Shown: piece by piece, positions 1-7,224 of the stretch
Numbering within the stretch: position 1 is the stretch's first letter
Layout: each line of letters starts with the position of its first letter
Source of the DNA: CAYUMU01 sp964445985
Lineage (GTDB): Bacteria; Planctomycetota; Planctomycetia; Pirellulales; S012-138
Length of the DNA: 17,942 nucleotides
Direction: 5' to 3'
NCBI GenBank assembly: GCA_964445985.1
Contig: CAYUMU010000112.1
Coordinates: 1 to 17,942, forward strand
Notes under the pieces: model-generated
What the model was told of the DNA's origin: nothing
What the model saw: the letters and a program-made list of their open reading frames with translations, nothing else
The model's database searches: none
Translations under genes and position numbers: made by a program

Positions 1-82
1 TCAATATGCGGTTGAGGTCGCGGACCATTCAGGATCGATCCGCTCGAACCCGACCCAATGCCGAGCGGCGCAAGTACCCGCC

Positions 83-127
83 GCCGCGCAACAGAACCCG
101 AGCACGCCAGCAACCGTTTTTTATCAG
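83..127 (+). repeat. Repeat module A, copy 1
   Basis: This 45-nt block recurs in the same orientation at 11003-11046. The two copies differ only in the length of a T run (six here, five there). It starts GCCGCGCAACAGAACC and ends in the T run followed by ATCAG. Here it lies three bases before module B. Both copies are intergenic. A shorter 13-nt match in the opposite orientation (AACGGTTGCTGGC) occurs at 6083-6095, overlapping the transporter stop, which hints at a wider family. Function is unknown. Confidence 0.85.
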
Positions 128-130
128 GCC

Positions 131-231
131 ACGTTCGGGGGGACTCCCTCGCTAACGCGTCGGGGTATGAATCCGCGGCGAAGGCTCGCATTCCCCGCGA
201 AAAGGACGCACCTAGAATCCGTTAGAGTCAG
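131..231 (+). repeat. Repeat module B, copy 1
   Basis: This block of about 100 nt matches the reverse complement of 10848-10947 at roughly nine bases in ten. It contains the core TCCCTCGCTAACGCGTCGGG and a second conserved part around CGCGGCGAAGGCTCG. The short open frames here are by-products of the repeat and are not called as genes. The even conservation, including bases that would be third codon positions, points to a nucleotide-level element. Confidence 0.8.
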
Positions 232-466
232 AGATTTTTGATTTGAAGTGGTGATATCTTTCAGAATGCAGTTTGCCATAAATGTTAGGCACGACCCAAT
301 AGGTATTTTTGGCTGGGTGGGCATTTTTTTTGCGATGACATGGCGCGAGGGTAGGCGCGACGCAGGCGCCGTTTTCGGCATGTTTACGCCACGGGCGTAA
401 GCATGGCGCACTTTGCCTGCAAATGTTGGGAGATTCACGGCCGAGACAGCCGTGCCACGGGGCGCC

Positions 467-2119
467 TTATCGCTGCTCGACCCGATACACTGTGATCCCG
501 TTGAACGCCTGGGATCGCGGTGAGGTGGAAGTGGTGGGCGTGAGTTGTTGCTGGACTTCGCTGGCCAGGCCTTGTGAAAGGGGAGGGTCGCCGGCGTAGA
601 TTAGCCAGCCGCCCTCTGCGCTGCGCAACTGTTGCAGCTGCGCGGCCGACAGAGGGCCAGGCCGCATGGGGTCGGCGCCGCTGAGGATGGGTTCCACCGC
701 GCGTGCCGTGTGAAAACGGTAATAGCCGCGGAACGGGTAGGTGAGGTATTCGCGGAATGACGCGTCTTGGGCAGCCCGAGCGTGATCGCCGCCTTCGATC
801 AGGCCGGCCCAATAGAAGACGGGCTGGGGCGAAACCTGGTTGCGGGGCTCCGGCGGGGGGCGTTTGTGGGCGTCGGTTTCCACCCAGGCAATTGCCGCCT
901 TCCAATCTGGCGCCGAGCGCGCGGCAAAGCGGCCGTAATGTTGGAACACGGTCCAAGGATCGGACTGCCAGAGCGCCACCGCGAATGTGGCGATGGTGGC
1001 GGCCCAGCGGAGCCAGGCCCGGGTGGGCAGGCTGCACAGCCAGGCCGCCGCCAAGGGAGGAACCACGGCCAGCGTGCCGAGGTAGCGACGGTAAAACAGC
1101 GGGGCAATGTCGAAGTAGCTCAACATCCAAACCAAAACCAGGGGCGCCAGGAACCAGCAGGCCAGCAACGTTCCGCAACTGGCGTTATCCAGCAGCGGAG
1201 GCCGCCATGCCGCGGGTTCGGTCGTGGCGGCAGGATCGACGCGACTTGCCTTAGAAAAACTGCCAGGCAACCAATACGAGGCGGCCGCCGCCACGAGCGC
1301 CAGCCCAATCAGGTTCAGCCAACCAAAGACTTGGAAGAACGAAGCGAAGTCGGCCGCAGGCACAAACGCTTTCCACGCGTGGCGGCGGGTAAAGATGTGG
1401 TAGAGATCGCTCCAGCCTGGCATGGTGAGCAGCAGGGCCAGCGTGAGATCGATCGAGATGAGATGGGGTGCGTAGCTTTGCTCGGGATAGCGCCGCGATC
1501 GCCCGCGGCGGGCCAGCACATACCACGTGAGTTCGCCCACCAAGATCAGCAGTGCCGTGTAATGCAGGTGGAAGAGTGCCGCCGTGAGCAGCACCAGGCC
1601 GGCGCGGCGGGGAATGGTGGCTCGATCGGTCGCCGCAACAACCGCCAAGACGTGTCCCAGCGAAACCAATTGCACCAAGGCATAGCAGCGCGCTTCTTGC
1701 GCGTAGTCGATGAACCAGGGATGAATGGCCACCAGCGCCGCGGCGATCAGGCCGGTTGGTGGCTTTCCCGACAGCCGGTAACCGACCCAGCCCACCGCTG
1801 GCGCCAGCAAGGTTCCCGCCAGCAGCGAGGGGAGCCGCAACCAGACTTCGTGCCCTCCGGTTCCGGCCGTGACCAGCCAGGCCAGCCAGAGGTACAGCGA
1901 GGGCTGGTTGCCCAGGCTGGCGCGGTGGGGAACTTCGGCGAAACTGCCGGAGGCGCACCACGAGGTGTGAAGTTCGTCGAGCCACAGCGGATGGCCGCAA
2001 TCGTAGAACCGCAGGCCAGCGCCGAGCAGCGTGACGGCGGCCAGCCCGAGCGGCCAGATCAGGCGGCGGGCGGGTCGCGCCGATTCAATGCCTGGGGCCG
2101 CGGGAGGACTGCCGCTCAT
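467..2119 (-). CDS. GT39-like integral membrane glycosyltransferase
   Basis: A predicted 550-residue polytopic membrane protein of the GT-C fold, like PMT/ArnT-type enzymes that move a sugar from a polyprenyl-phosphate donor to an acceptor on the outer face of the inner membrane. About ten to eleven hydrophobic segments lie between residues 20 and 384. The first is followed by WLDE (D48, E49), the usual place of the catalytic acid in the first external loop. YAQEARCYAL (139-148) and RRYL (344-347) fit the GT39 pattern. The last 165 residues form a soluble, probably periplasmic tail. The ATG at 2119 was chosen because the open frame upstream has no membrane character and runs through the preceding gene. 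That ATG overlaps the TGA of the deiminase gene as ATGA, so translation is probably coupled. Donor and acceptor cannot be read from sequence. Confidence 0.82.
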   Translation of the reverse strand: MSGSPPAAPGIESARPARRLIWPLGLAAVTLLGAGLRFYDCGHPLWLDELHTSWCASGSFAEVPHRASLGNQPSLYLWLAWLVTAGTGGHEVWLRLPSLLAGTLLAPAVGWVGYRLSGKPPTGLIAAALVAIHPWFIDYAQEARCYALVQLVSLGHVLAVVAATDRATIPRRAGLVLLTAALFHLHYTALLILVGELTWYVLARRGRSRRYPEQSYAPHLISIDLTLALLLTMPGWSDLYHIFTRRHAWKAFVPAADFASFFQVFGWLNLIGLALVAAAASYWLPGSFSKASRVDPAATTEPAAWRPPLLDNASCGTLLACWFLAPLVLVWMLSYFDIAPLFYRRYLGTLAVVPPLAAAWLCSLPTRAWLRWAATIATFAVALWQSDPWTVFQHYGRFAARSAPDWKAAIAWVETDAHKRPPPEPRNQVSPQPVFYWAGLIEGGDHARAAQDASFREYLTYPFRGYYRFHTARAVEPILSGADPMRPGPLSAAQLQQLRSAEGGWLIYAGDPPLSQGLASEVQQQLTPTTSTSPRSQAFNGITVYRVEQR

Positions 2120-3228
2120 GGCCGCGCGACGGGCTCGGAGGGCGCCGCCGCGGCCTGGTTGCCAGGCAATGCCAGTGAAACGCACCGCAACGCGCCTTCG
2201 AATCGCACCAGTTGCGAGGCTTCGATCTCCACAATCTTCCAGCCCGGCAACAGGCGGGCAAAGGTAGCCCTGGCGGACTTGCGGCCTTCGATGTCGAACA
2301 GCGAATAGATCGGCATGAGGAGCACGCCTTGGGCGAAGATCACATTGGTATAGGTTGGCCAAACGTCGCGGAGGTGGGGCGGCATGACGATGCGTTCGAC
2401 GCGCAGCGGCCGGCCAGCGACACGCAGCCGCGCGAGCCGCTCGGCGTTGCGGTCGAGAATGGCCGCGTTGGTGGCGTCGACCTGGGGGTCGTACTGGCCG
2501 ATCACCACGGTATCGGCGGAGGTGAAGGTGGCGAAGACATCGACATGGCCGGTGATTTCGCCTTTGAGCGGTTCGAGCAGCAGCAGTTGCTTCACGCCCA
2601 ACTGGGTGGCTAGGATTTCTCGGAGCTGCGTTTCGCTGGTGTGGTGCGCCAGGTTCTCGCTCACCAGGGCATGGGTCGAGAGGACCAGGCCTTGGCCGTT
2701 GCTGAGCAGGTTGCCGCCGCACAGCGTGACGGGGAGCGAGGTCAGCGGCAGCGAAAGTTGCTGGGCCAGTTGCCGGGGCAGCCGATCGTCGAGCCGGCGA
2801 TGGGCAAAGTAATAGTGGGTATCGAGCAAGCTCAGTTGACCGCCAGGGTTGAGAATGGGGAGCGGCCCATAGTCGCGAATCCAGGCCGTATCGTGGTCGA
2901 TGCTCAAGTGGTGGAACTCGGTTGCCCGCTCGGCTTCTTCACCGTTGGCGGCGGGGGACGCGGCCGGCGAGGCCACCGCTTCGTTATGCAGCAGCGTGAT
3001 TTGCAAGCGACCATCGACCGCGGTGGCAATTTTGGTCGCCAGGCCGGGCTCGATGGTTTCCAGTCCATGCCAGGGCAGCACCAGATGCTGGGCTTCAAAA
3101 TCGGCCGGCAAGCGGCCCGAAACCGCGAGCCCCGGCCGCGAATCCGGGCCAGGCGCCGAAACGTGGAGCAACGCCGCGGCTCCGGCAAAGAGCGTCAATA
3201 ATACGACAAGTCGCGCCGGCACAGGCAT
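2116..3228 (-). CDS. Peptidylarginine/agmatine deiminase family protein, exported
   Basis: A 370-residue member of the guanidino-group-modifying family (PAD_porph type), which hydrolyses arginine-like guanidinium groups to ureido groups and ammonia. Visible motifs are DTAWIRDYGP (113-122), CGGN (170-173), GHVD (227-230) and PTYTNVIFAQG (291-301). Cys349 is in the C-terminal position of the catalytic cysteine. The usual glycine-rich lead-in to that cysteine (GGGxHC in agmatine deiminases) reads GALRC here, so substrate choice may be altered. Residues 1-24 form a hydrophobic export signal or anchor. Most agmatine deiminases are cytosolic, whereas the Porphyromonas protein deiminase is secreted, so an extracytoplasmic peptide or free-arginine substrate is the better guess. 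The ATG at 3228 starts cleanly at the signal sequence but has no clear Shine-Dalgarno, the leader being C/T-rich. It is first in a pair with the GT39 gene. Confidence 0.85.
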   Translation of the reverse strand: MPVPARLVVLLTLFAGAAALLHVSAPGPDSRPGLAVSGRLPADFEAQHLVLPWHGLETIEPGLATKIATAVDGRLQITLLHNEAVASPAASPAANGEEAERATEFHHLSIDHDTAWIRDYGPLPILNPGGQLSLLDTHYYFAHRRLDDRLPRQLAQQLSLPLTSLPVTLCGGNLLSNGQGLVLSTHALVSENLAHHTSETQLREILATQLGVKQLLLLEPLKGEITGHVDVFATFTSADTVVIGQYDPQVDATNAAILDRNAERLARLRVAGRPLRVERIVMPPHLRDVWPTYTNVIFAQGVLLMPIYSLFDIEGRKSARATFARLLPGWKIVEIEASQLVRFEGALRCVSLALPGNQAAAAPSEPVARP

Positions 3229-3633
3229 GGTGGAGGTGTGAGGAAGGGAGAAAAATGAACGCGACGTGCGTGGAATTTAGAAGCGGGAGCGAGAGTTGGA
3301 AATAGGCCCCCCCCCGCGCGGTTGCTCGCTACACGCCGAGAGCGCGTGAACCGCTGCCCCCCGGTCAGTGGGTTGAGAGACGGCCAGCGGATTGCGGCGA
3401 ACGGTCTACCCTTCTATCCTAATCGACAGACTGGCCGACCCGCTGGAAAAAAGGCATGGGAGTCGCGGCCACTTCGGGAGGGAAAAAGCTGTACAAGGCC
3501 CCTTGGCTTTGCCAGACTGAAAAGTAGCGCCAGACTGAAAAGTAGGGGGTTCGTTATGTTTTGTGAGCCGCGAGGCCATTTTCCCGGTTGCGTGGTTCCA
3601 CCCTCTTGAGACCCCGTGGGAGCGAGATTCGCG
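3229..3633. other. Divergent gap, no gene seen
   Basis: This 405-nt stretch separates the minus-strand deiminase from the plus-strand response regulator, so it should hold both promoters. I could not place either with confidence. It contains a run of nine C residues (3307-3315) and the 17-nt tandem repeat at 3511-3545. The short plus-strand open frame across 3322-3609 has no family resemblance and runs through the repeat, so it is not called. Confidence 0.55.
3511..3545 (+). repeat. 17-bp tandem repeat, two units
   Basis: GCCAGACTGAAAAGTAG occurs at 3511-3527 and again, unchanged, at 3529-3545, with one C between (18-bp period). It lies about 90 nt upstream of the response regulator start. 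It could be a paired protein-binding site or a piece of a dispersed intergenic repeat. Two units are not enough to call an array. Confidence 0.8.
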
Positions 3634-4083
3634 ATGATGAAGCAGGCGGTCGGACGACCCATGGAAATCCTGCTGGTTGAAGACGGGCTGGTCGATGCCC
3701 GCTTGACCATTGCCGCACTACAGCATGGCCAACTTCAACATCGTTTGACGCTGATTCGCGACGGCGAAGAGGCGATGGAGTTTTTGCGTCAGCAGGGCAA
3801 GTTTGCCCGCGCTCCCCGCCCCGACCTGGTGCTGCTCGATCTGCTATTGCCCAAGAAAGATGGCTTGGACGTGCTGGCGGAAGTTCGGGCCGACGACCAG
3901 TTGAGCAGCCTTCCGGTTGTGGTGCTCACGGCCTCGGAAGACGAGGATTTGCGAAGCCGCAGCGAAATGCTGGGCATCGACAGCTTCATTACCAAGCCGG
4001 TGGATTTCAAAAAGTTTCTCTCGGTGGTCAACGAGCTGCGCCGTTATTGGCACGCGGATCTGATTCTGCCCACGCTCGATTGA
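3634..4083 (+). CDS. CheY-like single-domain response regulator (Rcp1-like)
   Basis: A 149-residue protein that is only a receiver domain. The acidic pair E16-D17, the phospho-acceptor D69 in DLVLLDLLLPKKDG, T99 and K121 are all present. The longer loop before the phosphorylation site (FLRQQGKFARAPRPD) and the LPKKDGLDVL sequence match the Rcp1-like group that often works with phytochrome-type or hybrid histidine kinases. There is no output domain, so it presumably signals by protein contact or phosphorelay. The ATG at 3634 was preferred to the upstream GTG at 3616 because the purine-rich GGGAGCGAG lies just before it. ATGs at 3637 and 3661 are alternatives, and the last would begin directly at MEILLVEDG. 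No kinase gene is nearby. Confidence 0.9.
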   Translation: MMKQAVGRPMEILLVEDGLVDARLTIAALQHGQLQHRLTLIRDGEEAMEFLRQQGKFARAPRPDLVLLDLLLPKKDGLDVLAEVRADDQLSSLPVVVLTASEDEDLRSRSEMLGIDSFITKPVDFKKFLSVVNELRRYWHADLILPTLD

Positions 4084-4159
4084 ACGGGTCACCCTCTCCC
4101 CGCTGCCTTCTTATTCCGCCGAAATCGTCGGTGGGCGGCTTGACCAATGGCAGCTGGAA

Positions 4160-4189
4160 TTGATCATGAACGGCGGATGTCGTTACGAT
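4160..4189 (+). promoter_or_regulatory. Candidate promoter for the SLC13-type transporter
   Basis: TTGATC at 4160-4165 and TACGAT at 4184-4189 are separated by 18 bp, each matching four of six bases of the sigma-70 consensus. This would place a transcript start about 110 nt before the transporter ATG. The same arrangement (TTGCAA, 18 bp, TACGAT) occurs before eboA. It is a pattern match only. Confidence 0.3.
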
Positions 4190-4208
4190 ACCCGCGATGC
4201 CGAGCCCT

Positions 4209-4252
4209 CGGGGGGGGCAGGGACTGAGCGCGTGCCGCCCCCCGTTCATTTT
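4209..4252 (+). terminator. GC-rich hairpin with T-rich tail
   Basis: The arm CGGGGGGGGCA (4209-4219) pairs with TGCCGCCCCCCG (4233-4244), giving about eleven pairs with one bulged G and a 13-nt loop, followed by TTCATTTT. It could be an intrinsic terminator for the response regulator gene, which ends 125 nt earlier. If the promoter at 4160-4189 is real, it lies instead in the transporter 5' leader and could act as an attenuator. Confidence 0.4.
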
Positions 4253-4305
4253 GCCAAGCCAGACCAAGTTGCGATGAGCAAGACCAACCTCTCCCAGAGT
4301 AGACC

Positions 4306-6081
4306 ATGAGTTTTGAAGCCTGGCTGACGCTGGCCACGACGGTGTTTCTGTTCGTGGCGCTGGTTAAGAACCTGGCGCCGCCCGACGTGTTGTTTCTGGG
4401 CGCTGCCGCATTTCTGGCGGTTACCCAAGTGATTAGCGCGGATCAGGCGTTTCGGGGATTCGCCAACCCGGGCGTGATTACCGTGGCCGTGATGTTCGTG
4501 GTGGCCGCCGCGCTGCGCGAAACGGGCGTGTTGGATTGGGTGGGACATGTGGTGCTGGGGCGCGCCCGGAATGAAGTGGGGGCGTTTGTTCGCCTGGCCA
4601 TTCTCGTGCTGCCGCTTTCGGCGTTTCTCAATAATACGCCCATTGTGGCGATGCTGGTGCCCGTGGTGCTGGAGTGGAGTCGCCGCCACGAGGTTAGCCC
4701 TTCCAAGCTGCTGATCCCGCTCTCTTTCCTGGCCATTTTAGGGGGCACCTGCACGTTGATTGGCACCTCCACCAACCTGGTGGTGAACGGCCTGATGATC
4801 GAAAACGGCATCCCAGGCATGGGCATGTTTGAGATTGGCATGGCGGGGGTGCCCTACGCGATCGTGGGCACGATCTATCTGCTCACGGTTGGCCGAAAGT
4901 TGTTGCCCGACCGCAAAGATTTGCTGGAACAGTTGGGCGAATCGCGGCGGGAATACCTGCTGGAAATGCTGGTGCAGCCGGAATGTCGGCTGGTGGGCCA
5001 AACGGTGGCAGCCGCCGGACTGCGGCATCTGCCGGGCCTGTTCTTGATTGAGATCGATCGCGACGGCGCCTATCTGGCGCCGGTGGCCCCCGAAGACGTG
5101 ATCCAGGCTAACGATCGGCTGGTGTTCACCGGCGTGGTGAGCAGCATTGTGGAACTGGAGCGCATCCCCGGCCTGGTGCCGGCGGCCGATCCGGCTTACG
5201 AAGTGACTCCCCGCCAGCAGCGGCGGCGGCGGCTATGCGAAGCGGTGATTTCGGAAAGCTCGCCGCTGATCGGCAAGACGATTCGCGACGCCGACTTCCG
5301 CGCCACCTACGGCGTGGCGGTGGTGGCCGTGCATCGCAGCGGCAGCCGCGTGGCCAGCAAGGTGGGCGACGTGCGGCTCAAGCCGGGCGACACCCTGCTC
5401 TTGCAAACCAAAACCCACTTCCAAAGGGCTCACCGCAACGATCCTTCGTTTTACCTGGTGAGCGACGTGCAGGAGTATCGTCCCCTGCGCCGCGATCGGG
5501 CCTGGATTGCGATCATGCTGTTCGCGGTGCTGGTGGGCCTGATGACCACCAACCTGGTGCCGATCGAAATTGCCGCCACGCTGGTGGCGGTGGCGATGGT
5601 GGCTTTGGGTTGCATTTCGCAAGGCGAAGCGCGGCAAAGCGTGGAATGGCAGGTGCTCGTCACGATTGCCGCCGCGTTTGGCGTGGGCGCGGCTTTGCAA
5701 ACCTCGGGCGCGGCGCGGGCGATTGCCGAGATGGTGTTTCAAGTGGTGGAGCCGTTGGGTCCTCTGGCGGCGCTGGCCGCCGTTTATTTCGTGGCTTCGA
5801 TCATAACGGAAATGGTGACCAACAACGCGGCGGCCGTGCTGCTGTTTCCCTTCTGCATTGAAACGGCCAAACTTTTTGAAGTGAGCGAACGCCCGTTCTT
5901 AATGGCCCTGGTGCTGGCGGCGTCGGCCAGTTTTATGACCCCCATTGGTTATCAAACCAACATGATGGTGTATGGCCCCGGCGGTTATCGTTTTAGCGAC
6001 TTTCTCCGCGTGGGCGCGCCGCTCAACTTGTTGCTATGGATCGTGGCGGTGGTCGTGATCCCCTTCTTCTGGCCTTTTTGA
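4306..6081 (+). CDS. SLC13-type sodium/anion symporter with two RCK_C domains
   Basis: A 591-residue permease of the divalent-anion/sodium symporter group. The N-terminal half (1-200) has the hairpin motif LNNTPIVAMLVP (108-119) and the GTSTNLVVNG substrate/sodium motif (153-162). Two RCK_C (TrkA-C) regulatory domains follow at about 212-290 and 308-378; each ends with the typical pattern (ANDRLVFTG at 269-276; KPGDTLLLQT at 359-368). The second transmembrane half has TNNAAAVLLFPF (505-516) and MTPIGYQTNMMVYGPGGY (544-561). This layout matches proteins annotated as SLC13 family permease, including SAC1/SLT-type sulfate transporters. Sulfate is plausible, but the substrate cannot be fixed from sequence. 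The ATG at 4306 is the first ATG in frame and has only a weak Shine-Dalgarno. An 11-codon frame at 4274-4309 ends in an ATGA overlap with it. Confidence 0.9.
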   Translation: MSFEAWLTLATTVFLFVALVKNLAPPDVLFLGAAAFLAVTQVISADQAFRGFANPGVITVAVMFVVAAALRETGVLDWVGHVVLGRARNEVGAFVRLAILVLPLSAFLNNTPIVAMLVPVVLEWSRRHEVSPSKLLIPLSFLAILGGTCTLIGTSTNLVVNGLMIENGIPGMGMFEIGMAGVPYAIVGTIYLLTVGRKLLPDRKDLLEQLGESRREYLLEMLVQPECRLVGQTVAAAGLRHLPGLFLIEIDRDGAYLAPVAPEDVIQANDRLVFTGVVSSIVELERIPGLVPAADPAYEVTPRQQRRRRLCEAVISESSPLIGKTIRDADFRATYGVAVVAVHRSGSRVASKVGDVRLKPGDTLLLQTKTHFQRAHRNDPSFYLVSDVQEYRPLRRDRAWIAIMLFAVLVGLMTTNLVPIEIAATLVAVAMVALGCISQGEARQSVEWQVLVTIAAAFGVGAALQTSGAARAIAEMVFQVVEPLGPLAALAAVYFVASIITEMVTNNAAAVLLFPFCIETAKLFEVSERPFLMALVLAASASFMTPIGYQTNMMVYGPGGYRFSDFLRVGAPLNLLLWIVAVVVIPFFWPF

Positions 6082-6153
6082 CAACGGTTGCTGGCTACCA
6101 GGCCGTGGTGCAAGATCCCTCCGCGAATCGGGCTGGCAACGCGCGGTGTCGCC

Positions 6154-6183
6154 TTGCAACCATGCGCGCCACGGAAGTACGAT
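6154..6183 (+). promoter_or_regulatory. Candidate promoter for the eboA run
   Basis: TTGCAA at 6154-6159 and TACGAT at 6178-6183 are separated by 18 bp, the same spacing and -10 hexamer as the candidate before the transporter. The -10 is followed by AGACAAA. It lies about 105 nt before the eboA ATG in the 206-nt gap after the transporter, suggesting that eboA starts its own transcription unit. Confidence 0.3.
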
Positions 6184-6287
6184 AGACAAAGCAGGGGTGG
6201 AAGCACGTGGCCTTGGCTGGGTTGTCCGCGGAGTGGAGCCGTGATGGCAACCGGGGGCGTGGCATATCTCGGTAAGCAGAGAACGAC

Positions 6288-7172
6288 ATGGCGGAACACC
6301 TCACGGCAAATGCCCGTCAACTGCTCGATGCGTGGCTTCGCAAGCGGCTGTCACCCGACGTGCTGGATTGGTTGCAGCAAGGCTTTACCGCCGCGGCCTC
6401 GAAAAGCAGACAGGGCTTCTTCCTGGCGTTTGGCCTGGTGCCGCGCAAAACCGGCAAGGCCGACTTGGCCCTCGATCCCACCGAGTTGGAAGCGGCCGCC
6501 GATTTGCTGCCCGGCTGGAACCCCGCGGGTTGGAGCATGGACCAGGCCGCGCGAACGCGGCTGGTGCTCGCGGTGCCTGAGAGCAATGTGAGCAGCTACT
6601 TGGAAACGCTCGACAAGCTCTACAACGCCGGCGATGTGGGCGAGTTGGTGGCCCTGTATCAGGCCCTGCCGTTGCTCCCCTATCCGCAGTCGCATCGGTT
6701 GAGGGCTGCCGAAGGCATCCGGTCCAATATCAAAGCGGTGTTCTGCGCGGTGGCTCATGGCAACCCTTACCCGGCCGAGCAGTTGGATGAAGGGGCCTGG
6801 AACCAGATGGTGCTCAAGTGCCTGTTCATTGGCGCTCCGCTGGCCCCGATCGCGGGACTCGATCGCCGCGCGAATGACCGGCTGATGCACATGCTGGTGG
6901 ATTACGCCCACGAACGGTGGAGCGCGGGCCGAAAGGTCACCCCCGAACTGTGGCGCTGCGTGGGGCCTTATGCCGACAAAACGGCCTTGGCCGACCTGGA
7001 ACACGTGCTGCAAGAAGGGAGCCCCGTGGAAAAGCAGGCGGCGGCCCTCACCCTCGCCACCTGTCCAGTGCCGCGAGCGGCGGCTATCTTGGAAAGCCAG
7101 CCCGAGTTGGCGGCGCAAGTGCGAGCGGGGCAGATTAGGTGGGAGGGAATTGTTGAGGCAGGCCAGGGTTAG
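6288..7172 (+). CDS. eboA: EboA domain protein
   Basis: A 294-residue soluble protein that I recognise as EboA from its central region: ETLDKLYNAGDVGELVALYQ (106-125), LPLLPYP (127-133), RAAEGIRSNIKAVFCAVAHG (139-158), NPYPAEQLDEGAWNQMVLK (159-177), GLDRRAN (190-196) and MLVDYAHERWSAGR (202-215). The biochemical role of EboA is unknown. In cyanobacteria the ebo cluster is needed to move the scytonemin precursor to the periplasm, and related clusters occur in many phyla. No signal peptide or membrane segment is evident. The length is normal. The last 70 residues (PVEKQAAALTLATCPVP...) resemble HEAT-like helices. The start is the first ATG in frame, with only a weak GAGAA upstream. The next gene begins 52 nt downstream on the same strand. 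Confidence 0.88.
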   Translation: MAEHLTANARQLLDAWLRKRLSPDVLDWLQQGFTAAASKSRQGFFLAFGLVPRKTGKADLALDPTELEAAADLLPGWNPAGWSMDQAARTRLVLAVPESNVSSYLETLDKLYNAGDVGELVALYQALPLLPYPQSHRLRAAEGIRSNIKAVFCAVAHGNPYPAEQLDEGAWNQMVLKCLFIGAPLAPIAGLDRRANDRLMHMLVDYAHERWSAGRKVTPELWRCVGPYADKTALADLEHVLQEGSPVEKQAAALTLATCPVPRAAAILESQPELAAQVRAGQIRWEGIVEAGQG

Positions 7173-7224
7173 TTAAGAAGTTAAGGACAAGAAACCGCTC
7201 GTGGAAAGGCCGTGCAATAAGACG

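Larger units (their letters stand above)
1..466. other. Gene-free gap with repeat modules
   Basis: No convincing gene was found here. The first 120 nt are open on the minus strand and end at a TGA at 3-1, but the frame has no start codon before a stop near 121 and I do not recognise the peptide. Much of that frame lies in repeat module A, so a decayed gene end or chance are both possible. Positions 83-127 and 131-231 hold modules A and B, described separately. From about 232 to 466 the sequence is more AT-rich and shows no gene. Confidence 0.6.

Noticed and set aside
1..120. 3' end of a minus-strand gene entering the window
   Set aside because: The frame has stops just upstream at about 121-126, no start codon, and most of it lies in module A. 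The peptide was not recognised.
435..1178. 247-residue minus-strand frame overlapping the 3' end of the GT39 gene
   Set aside because: It has no family signature and overlaps a recognised gene in another frame.
767..2308. 513-residue plus-strand open frame opposite the GT39 and deiminase genes
   Set aside because: It is rich in Arg, Gln and Gly without any domain and mirrors well-supported minus-strand genes; it is a high-GC shadow frame.
2120..2722. N-terminal extension of the GT39 frame to 751 residues
   Set aside because: The extra 201 residues are Arg/Ala-rich low-complexity sequence lying over the deiminase gene. The ATGA overlap at 2116-2119 gives a natural start.
3511..3545. CRISPR array
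   Set aside because: There are only two 17-bp units with a one-base spacer and no cas genes. The GGTT run at 8783-8802 is a microsatellite.
6082..6287. Small gene between the transporter and eboA
   Set aside because: Short frames here lack family resemblance and a convincing ribosome binding site; the stretch is better read as a promoter region.
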